A program made the position numbers and the translations under genes. Shown here piece after piece: positions 24,769-32,947 of a stretch of DNA of 64,000 bases. How positions within the stretch are numbered: position 1 is the first letter of the stretch; every line of letters starts with the position of its first letter. Origin of the DNA: JBLMYQ01 sp050260055 (GTDB taxonomy: Bacteria > Bacillota > Clostridia > Acetivibrionales > UBA4821); the NCBI GenBank assembly GCA_050260055.1, contig JBLNBO010000040.1, positions 1 to 64,000 of the forward strand, in the 5' to 3' direction. The notes beneath the pieces were generated by a model. The model was not told the DNA's origin. It worked only from the letters and a program-made list of their open reading frames with translations, and did no database searches.

Positions 24769-27294
24769 AGTAACAATCTGATTTTCTGCTTGAAGATTCA
24801 GCTTTTCAACAGCCTGTTCTCTCATTTTGTACTTTAATATTTTACCGGCTGCATTCATTGGAAATTCGGTAACAAAGTCGACATACCGAGGGGTTTTCTG
24901 TTTTGCCATATGCGAGCGTACATATTCTTTAAGTTCATCTTCGGTCATTGTTTCACCCTGCTTGGGTATTACGCAGGCCATAATCTCCTCGCCGTATTGT
25001 TTGTCAGGTATACCAATAACCTGAACATCTTTAACCTTTGGATGAGTATATATAAAATCTTCAATTTCCTTAGGATATATGTTTTCACCGCCACGGATAA
25101 TCATATCCTTGATTCGGCCGGTGATTTTGAAGTAACCATTTGAGTCACGTTTTGCAAGGTCACCGGTATGCAGCCAGCCATCCTCATCAATGGCAGCTGC
25201 GGTTGCCTCAGGCATTTTATAATATCCTTTCATTATATTATAGCCTCTTGCAACAAATTCGCCATCTGTATCATCCGGCAAATCCTCACCAGTTGCAGGG
25301 TCCACAATCTTGCACTCTACTCCGGGCAGTGCACGGCCAACGGTATTTACACGCAGTTCAACCGAATCATCAACTCTGCTCTGGGTACAACCTGGAGAAG
25401 ATTCTGTCTGCCCGAAAACAATAGTTATTTGAGACATATTCATTTTGTCAACCACATCCTGCATAACCTTTACAGGACATGGACTGCCTGCCATTATTCC
25501 GGTTCTCATATATGAGAAATCAGTTTTAGCGAAATCTTCATGTTCAAGCATTGCAATAAACATTGTCGGGACACCATGAAAACATGTTATCTTTTCCTTA
25601 TTAATACACTCAAGAGATTGCCTTGGCGAAAAATAGGGTATTGGAGACATTGCAACACCGTGGGTCATTGCGGCAGTCATAGCAAGAACCATGCCGAAAC
25701 AATGAAACATTGGGACATGAATCATCAAACGGTCAGCAGTAGAAAAATCCATACAGTCGCCAATACTTTTACCGTTATTTACAACATTATAATGGGTAAG
25801 CATAACACCTTTTGGGAATCCGGTAGTTCCAGAAGTATACTGCATATTGCATACATCGTGCCTATTAATAGCTATAGCCCTGCGGTAGACTTCTTCAATA
25901 GGAACCCTTTCTGCCATAGAAACAGCTTCATCCCATGTTAAACAGCCTTTCTGTTTTGAATCGATTGTAATGATATTACGTAAAAAGGGCAGCCGTTTTG
26001 AATATAATGATTTTCCACTCTCGGTAGTTTCCAGTTCCGGACAAAGTTCTTTAATAATACCTACATAATCGGAATCCTTATAACCATCTATCATTACAAG
26101 AGTGTGTGTATCCGACTGGCGAAGAAGATATTCAGCCTCGTGAATCTTATACGCGGTATTTACGGTAACCAACACTGCGCCAATCTTAGTTGCAGCCCAG
26201 AATGTGATATACCATTGGGGAACATTGGTAGCCCATGCAGCTACATGGTCTCCCGGCTTGACACCAAGCGCAATAAGAGCTCGGGCAAAAGTATCGACAT
26301 CGTCCCTGAACTCGGAATAGGTTCTTGTATAATCTAAAGTCGTATAACGGAATGCATACTGGTCAGGAAATTCCTCTACCATTCGATCAAGTACCTGAGG
26401 GAAAGTCAAATCAATCAACTTATCCTTTTCCCATACATATTTTCCTGTGTTGGTTATATTACCGAACAAGTGGGTTCTAGCAGATTTTTTATCGGTATAA
26501 CGGTTCATGAAGTTCGCAAAATGCGGAAATACTATACCTGCATCGCTCAGATCTGGAGCCCAGCGTTTTACCCATTCAAGGGAAACATAACCTTCATAAT
26601 TGATAGAGCGCAAAGCAACCATCATATCATCAATGGGTAAATCTCCTTCACCCATCATACGATATTGTATTTTACCATCCAAGACAATTGAATCTTTAAT
26701 ATGCACGTATTTGATATAGGCTCCGAGATTATGCACCGTTTTTCCAGGTGTTTCACCTGCATGCCGGTATGGATGATGCATATCCCACAATGCTGCTACA
26801 GCATCGCTTGCTATGCTATCCAGAAGTTGACGCAAACGGGCTGTATCCGAATAAACGCCATTAGTTTCCAATAATAGTGTTACTCCTTTTTCTTCAGCAA
26901 ATGGAATGACACGCTGAAGCTCGGAAAGGACAACATTATCATCTACATCATCTATAGGGTGAGGCTCTAAATCAGCAAGCACACGGATATATTTAGTACC
27001 TAGCTTTGAAGCAAGCGTGATGTACTGCAAAAGCTCTTGATAATTCTCATCAGACTTGCCGGAAAACTTCAGACAGCATCCGGATGAAAGACAAGGAATC
27101 TCCAGACGCAATTTTGACAGCTTTTTTATTGTTTCTGATAATTGATTTTCGGAAAACGGCTGTGACTTATCGGCGAAAATATCCTTGCCAAGCCCCCGCA
27201 CCTCTATTCCGTCAAAGCCTAAGTCCTTTGCCATTGAGTAGATGTCTGCCCAACCAAAATCCGGGCATCCGAGTGTTGAAAATGCAATTTTCAT
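24763..27294 (-). CDS. Fusion: TIM-barrel isomerase/epimerase-like domain plus AMP-forming acyl-CoA ligase
   Basis: This 843-aa protein is one uninterrupted frame. Residues 1-270 are a xylose-isomerase-like TIM barrel with metal-site motifs LLETNGVYSD, WDMHHPY, YVHIKDS and VSLEWVKRW, as in IolE/IolI-type sugar isomerases. Residues about 295-843 form an adenylate-forming ligase: P-loop YTSGTTGFPKGVMLTH (about 483), VFGQTESSPG, GWLHTGDLAKRD, GGENIYPKEIE, and the catalytic Lys in AAGKILKYK (about 816). It would activate a carboxylic acid with ATP and CoA; the substrate is unknown. The start ATG follows AAAGGAGAAG. A T-box leader lies directly upstream, so an amino acid controls it. The fusion may channel or modify the substrate. 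Confidence 0.9.
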   Translation of the reverse strand: MKIAFSTLGCPDFGWADIYSMAKDLGFDGIEVRGLGKDIFADKSQPFSENQLSETIKKLSKLRLEIPCLSSGCCLKFSGKSDENYQELLQYITLASKLGTKYIRVLADLEPHPIDDVDDNVVLSELQRVIPFAEEKGVTLLLETNGVYSDTARLRQLLDSIASDAVAALWDMHHPYRHAGETPGKTVHNLGAYIKYVHIKDSIVLDGKIQYRMMGEGDLPIDDMMVALRSINYEGYVSLEWVKRWAPDLSDAGIVFPHFANFMNRYTDKKSARTHLFGNITNTGKYVWEKDKLIDLTFPQVLDRMVEEFPDQYAFRYTTLDYTRTYSEFRDDVDTFARALIALGVKPGDHVAAWATNVPQWYITFWAATKIGAVLVTVNTAYKIHEAEYLLRQSDTHTLVMIDGYKDSDYVGIIKELCPELETTESGKSLYSKRLPFLRNIITIDSKQKGCLTWDEAVSMAERVPIEEVYRRAIAINRHDVCNMQYTSGTTGFPKGVMLTHYNVVNNGKSIGDCMDFSTADRLMIHVPMFHCFGMVLAMTAAMTHGVAMSPIPYFSPRQSLECINKEKITCFHGVPTMFIAMLEHEDFAKTDFSYMRTGIMAGSPCPVKVMQDVVDKMNMSQITIVFGQTESSPGCTQSRVDDSVELRVNTVGRALPGVECKIVDPATGEDLPDDTDGEFVARGYNIMKGYYKMPEATAAAIDEDGWLHTGDLAKRDSNGYFKITGRIKDMIIRGGENIYPKEIEDFIYTHPKVKDVQVIGIPDKQYGEEIMACVIPKQGETMTEDELKEYVRSHMAKQKTPRYVDFVTEFPMNAAGKILKYKMREQAVEKLNLQAENQIVTA

Positions 27295-27329
27295 AAAATC
27301 TTCTCCTTTAAAAAGTGTAAGTTTATCAC

Positions 27330-27640
27330 GCTTTTAAATAAAATAAAAAAACTTTCATCTATAGCACTATATTTGCTAGAGACGAAAGCCTTATACTCCC
27401 GTGGTACCACTCCTATTGGTAATAATATACCCTCTTTACGGCATCAATCAAAATGAAGAATGCCTTCTCATTGTAACGGCGAGAAACCCGTTCGAACTTA
27501 CTTGCAAAAGCTTTCAGCTGACTGCTCAAGAGTGAGTTTACAACCGCCCTGTGCGCTGTCTTTCAGCATGCGACAGCTCTCTGATGCATCATCGCGGAGT
27601 TTTTTCTCTATCATTGCATTTAGATTATTCTAAAACATAG
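27330..27640 (-). promoter_or_regulatory. T-box riboswitch (candidate Leu specifier)
   Basis: On the minus strand the AG-bulge region of Stem I (CAGAGAGCTGTC), a distal loop (GCTGAAA) and a GCGGTTGTAAACTCAC stretch are followed by the antiterminator motif GGAGTGGTACCACGGG at about 27400-27415. A terminator stem (CTTTCGTCTCTAGC, 27341-27392) follows, ending in TTTTTTTATTTT. CTC at 27536-27534, in the context AAACTCA, is the best specifier candidate and would read tRNA-Leu; that reading is tentative. Uncharged tRNA would allow read-through into the ligase fusion 36 nt downstream. Confidence 0.9.
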
Positions 27641-27758
27641 TATCAGATTTTACAAACTTTGTCAAATAGATGATATATTTTATGCGTAAGTTTGGGCTTT
27701 CGTACTTAGAAAACTGAAAGAAATTAATATTTTTATTGGACAGCGCAAGCAAGTATAA

Positions 27759-27796
27759 AAATTAGGGCAAGAGATTTACTCTTACCCTAATTTTTT
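27759..27796. terminator. Terminator of the serpin gene
   Basis: Stem AAATTAGGG..AGAG with its complement, with T-runs on both strands. It lies just after the serpin stop. Confidence 0.88.
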
Positions 27797-27799
27797 GTT

Positions 27800-28912
27800 T
27801 TACTGTGGATCTTCAATTGTTCCCATAAACAAGATCTTTTTTGTACTGTTGTCGACAATTGCCACAAAGAACGGATGGTCAACAACCATTTGGAATGGCA
27901 TGTTAGCAGAAAGAGATTTTGCTACGACTGCGATGGTTGCCGCATAAGCAGCGGTGCCTTCCTCATTTACTTCAATTCCGGCTTTATGCTTAACCAGGCT
28001 GAGATACAAGTTGGAGGCAATGCCGTCAAAGCAATTTTTATTTGAGATAAAGGCACTTTGCATGCCAAGAGCGATAAGAGCATCGTTAAGAGTTTCTTCA
28101 TATTCGCATTTGAATTTGGGAAGTAGGATGCGGCCTTCTCGCATTCTTGCCCGAGGGCTGGCAAACTGCTGCATTACATCTGCCCAGTTTGTGACAGCTA
28201 CATTTGCGGGATCCTGTCCAATATCAGGAAGGATGACGACCATGCTTGTTTCACATTTGCTATAAGGTAAAGCTATAGCCCGATAGTTTTCTCCTTCTGT
28301 ATATTGGTACTTGCCGGACTGAAACATCATAGGCAGTATCTTTTCACTGCCGTTGGAAAGGGTAAAACTCAAATTTTTTGTATTGAGTACACTGAACGGT
28401 TTTACCCAGGATCCCCTGAAATAAATCGCATTTACAATAGCAAGGAGAGTCTGAGAATCAATCGAGTCAATAATCTTAGGTATCATGCCGAATGTTTTTT
28501 CCTTTACCCAGGCATTAATAGCATCAGGGTGTAAGGTATTGAATACCTCGGCGGAATAACTGGCAGCCAAGATATCAATAAATGACGGATTGATAGAAAC
28601 TAGCTCATTAGTCCAGAGAGAATTAGCAATGTTCATTTGGGCTTTGGATCCTTCAATGTTCAATTGTCTGATCAATTCGGCATTTGCCGAGTTGATAACT
28701 GACAGATTGGAATCCTGGATTCCCAACAGGATTTCCATCTCTGCTTTGTTCTTTCCGCTTGCTCCGTTATAGAGCATGCAGAGGGCCATTTCAATGCTTA
28801 ATGGTGAAAAAAATATGTTTTGGCCGGGTTTCCTTAACACCGAAAACAGTTTAAAAGCGAGTTGATTACCAGTCATAATCTGTTCACCATTCAAGTTTGT
28901 TAATTCCTTCAC
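27800..28912 (-). CDS. Serpin-family protease inhibitor
   Basis: The 370-aa protein is a complete serpin without signal peptide. It begins at GTG 28912, eight bases after AGGAGGA. Typical blocks are NIFFSPLSIEMALCMLYNGASG, NAIYFRGSWVKPF, and the hinge EEGTAAYAAT (from Glu317), which predicts an inhibitory loop that inserts into sheet A, with Ser333-Leu334 as the nominal P1-P1' pair. It ends HPFFVAIVDNSTKKILFMGTIEDP, as in inhibitory serpins. Some clostridial serpins carry dockerins and sit on cellulosomes; this one has neither dockerin nor export signal, so it should act on a cytosolic protease or after lysis. A promoter and a LacI-type palindrome lie upstream. Confidence 0.95.
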   Translation of the reverse strand: MKELTNLNGEQIMTGNQLAFKLFSVLRKPGQNIFFSPLSIEMALCMLYNGASGKNKAEMEILLGIQDSNLSVINSANAELIRQLNIEGSKAQMNIANSLWTNELVSINPSFIDILAASYSAEVFNTLHPDAINAWVKEKTFGMIPKIIDSIDSQTLLAIVNAIYFRGSWVKPFSVLNTKNLSFTLSNGSEKILPMMFQSGKYQYTEGENYRAIALPYSKCETSMVVILPDIGQDPANVAVTNWADVMQQFASPRARMREGRILLPKFKCEYEETLNDALIALGMQSAFISNKNCFDGIASNLYLSLVKHKAGIEVNEEGTAAYAATIAVVAKSLSANMPFQMVVDHPFFVAIVDNSTKKILFMGTIEDPQ

Positions 28913-28988
28913 TATAAATTTCCTCCTTATTTTTAAACATCCTTAGAAAACAACAATTGCATCTTTTTATTAGACAAACGGAAAACTC

Positions 28989-29002
28989 AAACGATAACGT
29001 TT
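28989..29002. promoter_or_regulatory. LacI-family-like operator in the serpin leader
   Basis: AAACGATAACGTTT has the arms AAACG/CGTTT around ATAA, a pattern like LacI/GalR-family sites. It lies about 40 bp downstream of the predicted serpin start point, where a bound repressor would act as a roadblock. Confidence 0.4.
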
Positions 29003-29045
29003 CCCCCCTCAACTATTTAAAAATCAAATAATACATACGTATTCC

Positions 29046-29075
29046 ATTTTACCATTTTTTTGATACTGACGTCAA
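29046..29075 (-). promoter_or_regulatory. Promoter of the serpin gene
   Basis: On the minus strand: TTGACG, an 18-bp spacer and TAAAAT. The remaining bases to 29312 are AT-rich and hold the divergent radical-SAM promoter; I see no further structure there. Confidence 0.5.
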
Positions 29076-29312
29076 TCGGAAATTAGAACTCTGACTGCGT
29101 CAATAGTTTATTCAAACGGAATGGAATCTCTAAGCTTGTCTGTTAAGACGGATGCTAAAACCATAAAACCTTTTTGCTCGCTTGTGTAATTGCTTAGAAA
29201 AAATTCGGGAAAGTTTTTAAGTTAAAAGCAACCATAAAATGCGAACATATGTTTGACTTTCAAACAATTTCATGGTAATATTTACATACAAAATATTCAA
29301 AAGGTGAGAGTT

Positions 29313-30596
29313 ATGGATTTACAAGAGAAGTTGAAAATACTAGCTGATTCGGCAAAATATGATGTATCCTGTTCGTCCAGCGGAGGAAAAAGAAAGAATA
29401 TCCGCGGAGGAATTGGAGACAGCCATGCTAGCGGTATTTGCCATAGTTGGGCAGATGATGGCAGATGTATTTCCCTTTTAAAAGTCTTACTAACAAATAA
29501 ATGTATTTATAACTGTGCTTATTGTGTAAACAGGGCAACTAACGATATTCCAAGGGCAGAGTTCACACCTGATGAAATTGCAGATCTAACTATTGAATTT
29601 TACAGAAGAAATTACATAGAAGGACTTTTTTTAAGTTCGGCAATTATAAAAAATATTGATTATACAATGGAGCTTATGCTTCAGGTTGTAAGAAAGCTTA
29701 GGCAAGAGCACCGATTTAATGGCTATATACATATGAAGGCTATTCCCGGAGCAGATTCAAAATTAATTGCACAAGCTGGGTTATATGCAGATAGAATGAG
29801 TGTAAATATTGAGCTTCCTTCCGAACAAGGGCTTAAGCTCCTTGCACCTCAGAAGAAAAAAGAAGCTATTATAACGCCAATGAATTTTATACATAATCAG
29901 ATTGTTCAAAAGACTGAAGAAAAAAAGCTTTTTAAAAAAGCATCATTATTTGTTCCGGCAGGCCAGTCTACGCAGCTGATTGTTGGAGCTACACCTGATA
30001 GGGATTTAAATATATTAAGGCTTACAGAAGGGTTATATAAAAATTTCAAGCTAAAAAGGGTTTATTATTCGGCCTATGTGCCTGTCTCAAACCACCCCAA
30101 TCTTCCTTCCATTACCAATCCGCCCATGTTAAGAGAACATAGGCTTTACCAGGCTGATTGGTTATTGAGATTCTATGGCTTTAGAGCAAATGAGTTATTG
30201 GATGAAAAACAGCCTGATTTTGATACAGAGATTGACCCTAAAGCGAATTGGGCTATCAGAAATCTTGATTGTTTTCCGGTAGAAGTGAACAAGGCTGATT
30301 ATTTAATGCTTCTTAGAGTTCCGGGAATTGGTGTTCAGTCAGCTATGCGTATTGTTAAAGCCAGAAGAATGAGCATTTTGGGTTATGAACATTTGAGGAA
30401 AATAGGAGTTGTCTTAAAACGTGCAAGGTTTTTCATTACATGCAACGGTAAGTATTATAATGAGCTTGGATTTAGTGAAAATATTATACGGCAGGCACTT
30501 GCAAAAGATACTCCTAAACTCCTTGAAACAAAATATAATTGGGAACAGCTTTCCATGTTCCCGACACCTCAACCCTCATTCTACCTTTCTTCATAG
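29313..30596 (+). CDS. Radical SAM protein, putative DNA modification/repair (TIGR03916 type)
   Basis: The 427-aa protein starts at ATG 29313 after AAAGGTGAGAG; the longer TTG frame from 29253 is less likely. The [4Fe-4S] cluster ligands are Cys64, Cys68 and Cys71 (CIYNCAYC). A C-terminal helix-hairpin-helix, LLRVPGIGVQSAMRIVKARR, suggests DNA contact. The pattern CHSWADDGRCISLLKVLLTNKC is typical of the family linked with, and sometimes replaced by fusion to, uracil-DNA glycosylases. It is directly followed by its usual TIGR03915 partner. The reaction is unknown; reductive repair or modification of a DNA base is inferred. Confidence 0.88.
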   Translation: MDLQEKLKILADSAKYDVSCSSSGGKRKNIRGGIGDSHASGICHSWADDGRCISLLKVLLTNKCIYNCAYCVNRATNDIPRAEFTPDEIADLTIEFYRRNYIEGLFLSSAIIKNIDYTMELMLQVVRKLRQEHRFNGYIHMKAIPGADSKLIAQAGLYADRMSVNIELPSEQGLKLLAPQKKKEAIITPMNFIHNQIVQKTEEKKLFKKASLFVPAGQSTQLIVGATPDRDLNILRLTEGLYKNFKLKRVYYSAYVPVSNHPNLPSITNPPMLREHRLYQADWLLRFYGFRANELLDEKQPDFDTEIDPKANWAIRNLDCFPVEVNKADYLMLLRVPGIGVQSAMRIVKARRMSILGYEHLRKIGVVLKRARFFITCNGKYYNELGFSENIIRQALAKDTPKLLETKYNWEQLSMFPTPQPSFYLSS

Positions 30597-30679
30597 ACCT
30601 TCTAACCCTTTACTTGCCCAATGTTTTGGGGGAGGGAAGATAGAAGAGAGAGTTAACAAAGCTAGAAAGGGGTCAAGAA

Positions 30680-31426
30680 ATGAGCCAAGTTTGCTATATT
30701 TACGATGGAAGCTTTGAAGGATTGCTGACAGCTATATATGAAGCATATTATACCAATGAAAAGCCTGATTTTATTCTTCTAAAAGCGAACTACCAGGAAA
30801 ATTTACTGGCTAAAAAAATAGTAATCCAAGCCGATTGCTCAAAAGCTGATAAGGTATATGCTTCTATTGCAAATAAAATATCTTATAATGCACTTAGAAA
30901 GGTTTATTATGTTTTTGCTTCTGAAATTCCCGAAGCAGGGACTATGATTTATCAATATCTTAAACTGGGATGGAAGATGGGCAAAGAAGTTGATTTACAT
31001 CTTTCCGAGCAAAAAGTGTTAGATGTGCATACCGTTTCTAAAAAAGTATCCAGAGAAAAAGATAGGATGCTTGGTTTAATACGGTTCAGAAAGATAAAAG
31101 GGAATATATATTATGCGCCAATTGAGCCTGATTACAATATTGTGGGGCTGATTGCTTCTCACTTTGTAAGGCGTTTTAATGACCAATACTTTATTATACA
31201 TGATGTAAGAAGAAGTATTGCAGTGGTTTATAACAAAAGCGAGTGGATAATATCTGAGTTCATATCAAATCAAGCTGTTGCGCTGGATAATGATGAAAGC
31301 AATATACAAAATCTATGGAAGCAGTTTTTTGAGAGCATTGCAATAAAAGATAGAATAAATCCGAAACTGCAAAAACAATATATGCCTAAACGCTATTGGA
31401 AGCATCTGATTGAGAAGCAGGGATAG
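30680..31426 (+). CDS. TIGR03915-family putative DNA repair partner protein
   Basis: This 248-aa protein starts at ATG 30680 after GAAAGGGG. It follows the DUF4130/TIGR03915 pattern: VCYIYDGSFEGLLTAIYEAYYTNEKP at the start, LGLIRFRKIKGNIYYAPIEPDYNIVGLIASHFVRRFNDQYFIIHD in the middle and MPKRYWKHLIEK at the end. In other bacteria this domain is encoded next to, or fused with, the radical SAM protein and a family-4 uracil-DNA glycosylase, so the pair is thought to work on damaged DNA. No glycosylase is fused here; the nearest one is the Mug-type gene 14 kb upstream. Confidence 0.88.
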   Translation: MSQVCYIYDGSFEGLLTAIYEAYYTNEKPDFILLKANYQENLLAKKIVIQADCSKADKVYASIANKISYNALRKVYYVFASEIPEAGTMIYQYLKLGWKMGKEVDLHLSEQKVLDVHTVSKKVSREKDRMLGLIRFRKIKGNIYYAPIEPDYNIVGLIASHFVRRFNDQYFIIHDVRRSIAVVYNKSEWIISEFISNQAVALDNDESNIQNLWKQFFESIAIKDRINPKLQKQYMPKRYWKHLIEKQG

Positions 31427-31431
31427 AAAGA

Positions 31432-31477
31432 GAAGAACTAAGAAGCTGACTTAAGCAGGCTTCTTAGTTCTTCTTTG
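31432..31477. terminator. Terminator of the radical SAM/TIGR03915 operon
   Basis: Perfect 15-bp stem GAAGAACTAAGAAGC with its complement around a 12-nt loop; it also serves the convergent gene. Confidence 0.9.
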
Positions 31478-31488
31478 CGTAAGTGGAG

Positions 31489-32010
31489 TTAAATAAAGAC
31501 TTTAACATTGCAGGGGAAATCCGGTGAAAGACAAGGACCGCTTTCTTCAGAAGAATAGTTCTTAGGCTTGCACGCCGGACATGGTTGAGTTATTACTTTA
31601 AGCCAGAAAGAAGATATATGAGAGGGGCGGCCGGTATTCCAAAGAACCCAAGCTATATCGTCTTCAAGGTTAATTACTTGTCCTCTGCACAAGTAATGGA
31701 TTAAACCCTCAGCTAACTCTGTTTTCGCAGATTCTGTGAGTTCTACAATATCGCCCAGCTCAGGAATCTTATAGGTGGGAATGAAATCGGGAACGCTGGA
31801 ACAATGTATGGCAGAACTTGGTTTGCAAAGAATCCGGTTACCATTTTCTGATTCTACAATTAAGTAATCGCTAGGGGTTTTTCCTGCAACAATTCCAAAG
31901 AATGTTTTTCCACATTCATCGGTAGTTCCGAAGAATAGTTTACCTGAATCGTTAGTACATTCAACCTTATCAAGAACATTAATTTCTTGACTGCAAGAAT
32001 TTTCAGACAT
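31489..32010 (-). CDS. Hypothetical protein, cysteine-containing
   Basis: The 173-aa protein starts at ATG 32010 after GGAGGGAT. The family is not recognised. There is no signal peptide or membrane segment. Several small beta-type segments (KLFFGTTDECGKTFFGIVAGK, LGDIVELTESAK, AWVLWNTG) suggest repeated SH3-like barrels. The C-terminus has a CPACKP pair and two more Cys (SGPCLSPDFPCNV) that could bind a metal. A palindrome-bearing leader with a possible 12-codon peptide lies upstream. Function unknown. Confidence 0.75.
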   Translation of the reverse strand: MSENSCSQEINVLDKVECTNDSGKLFFGTTDECGKTFFGIVAGKTPSDYLIVESENGNRILCKPSSAIHCSSVPDFIPTYKIPELGDIVELTESAKTELAEGLIHYLCRGQVINLEDDIAWVLWNTGRPSHISSFWLKVITQPCPACKPKNYSSEESGPCLSPDFPCNVKVFI

Positions 32011-32031
32011 ATTATCCCTCCATCTTTTTTA

Positions 32032-32070
32032 TTAGACATCCTGCGGTCCTATAGGACCGTCATTTACCAA
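32032..32070 (-). CDS. Possible 12-aa leader peptide spanning a palindrome
   Basis: A TTG at 32070, ten bases after AAGGAGGGG, opens a frame for MVNDGPIGPQDV that stops 22 bp before the 173-aa gene. The frame spans the 16-bp perfect palindrome CGGTCCTATAGGACCG (32044-32059). The ribosome site has no other use, which is the main support. It could be a translated regulatory leader or chance. Outside this ORF, 32011-32341 holds the divergent promoters of the neighbouring genes. Confidence 0.35.
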   Translation of the reverse strand: MVNDGPIGPQDV

Positions 32071-32341
32071 GTTTATTTAGCCCCTCCTTAAATAATAATT
32101 TGCTGTCTTATAGCTTGGTTTTAAATAAAGAAAAATAATCCATTCGATTATATCAACTTTGTATATTGAAGTCAAATATCTATAGGCGTTCTAAAGACGA
32201 AAGAAGGTATCTTTCTAAGCAAAATACTTATGTACATTTATATGATTTGTGATATTATATATAAATCATAAATTAGCATATTTGGAACTTTTGAAGCTGT
32301 GTATTGGTTTCATGGACGTGTAACGATAAGGAGGGATTTTT

Positions 32342-32809
32342 GTGTGTATAGGACTTTATGCTGGAAGCTTCGATCCTTTTACCAATGGGCATTTGTACGT
32401 ATTAAAGCAAGCCAGCAAAATCTTCACCAAAGTTATCGTAGTAATTGCAGTAAACTCCAAAAAGAAAAGAAAGACCAATCAGGAAGAAATGAAGCAGGCC
32501 ATTATCGAAACGTTAAAAATTGAGGGGATAGACAATGCCGAAGTTTTTTGCTATCAAGGACTAATTGTTGATTTGGCAAAGGATGTGGACGCAGAATTTT
32601 TCGTTAGAGGTTTAAGAAATGGAACGGACTTTGAATATGAGGAAAATATTGCGTTGATAAATCATGAACTTTCAGGAATCAATACAATGTATCTGAGAGC
32701 AGGAAGCACATCCCATATTAGTTCCTCAGCTGTTATGGAAATACTGGCTTATAGTACTGAGGTATTAAAGTGGGTACCAAAGCCGGTCGCGGAAGTTTTA
32801 ACAAAATAG
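32342..32809 (+). CDS. coaD: Phosphopantetheine adenylyltransferase-like nucleotidyltransferase
   Basis: This 155-aa protein starts at GTG after AGGAGGGA. It follows the CoaD pattern: GSFDPFTNGH (residues 8-17, the T/HxGH nucleotide motif), VRGLRNGTDFEYEENIALINHEL and a variant ISSSAVMEI of the usual ISSTxVR motif. CoaD transfers AMP to 4'-phosphopantetheine in coenzyme A synthesis. The TLFSxxER-like segment is replaced by KTNQEEMKQAI, and the ISS arginine is Met, so this could be the only CoaD or a divergent paralogue on another substrate. It is monocistronic. Confidence 0.75.
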   Translation: MCIGLYAGSFDPFTNGHLYVLKQASKIFTKVIVVIAVNSKKKRKTNQEEMKQAIIETLKIEGIDNAEVFCYQGLIVDLAKDVDAEFFVRGLRNGTDFEYEENIALINHELSGINTMYLRAGSTSHISSSAVMEILAYSTEVLKWVPKPVAEVLTK

Positions 32810-32822
32810 ATACATAGCATAT

Positions 32823-32856
32823 AAAAAGCAGCTCCAAGTAAAGGAGCTGTTTTTTA
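32823..32856 (+). terminator. Terminator
   Basis: AAAGCAGCTCC pairing with GGAGCTGTTTTTT around AAGTAAA. Confidence 0.92.
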
Positions 32857-32947
32857 TATTGCCTTAGGTAAAATGATTTATGAAACCTTTTGAGTATGGT
32901 ATCATTAAAAAAATAGTTGCAGAAAAATATTTCGGAGAAAATATAGG

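Noticed and set aside
25140..25941. Several plus-strand frames of 90-130 codons inside the ligase fusion
   Set aside because: They oppose a strongly recognisable adenylate-forming ligase and show no family motif or ribosome site.
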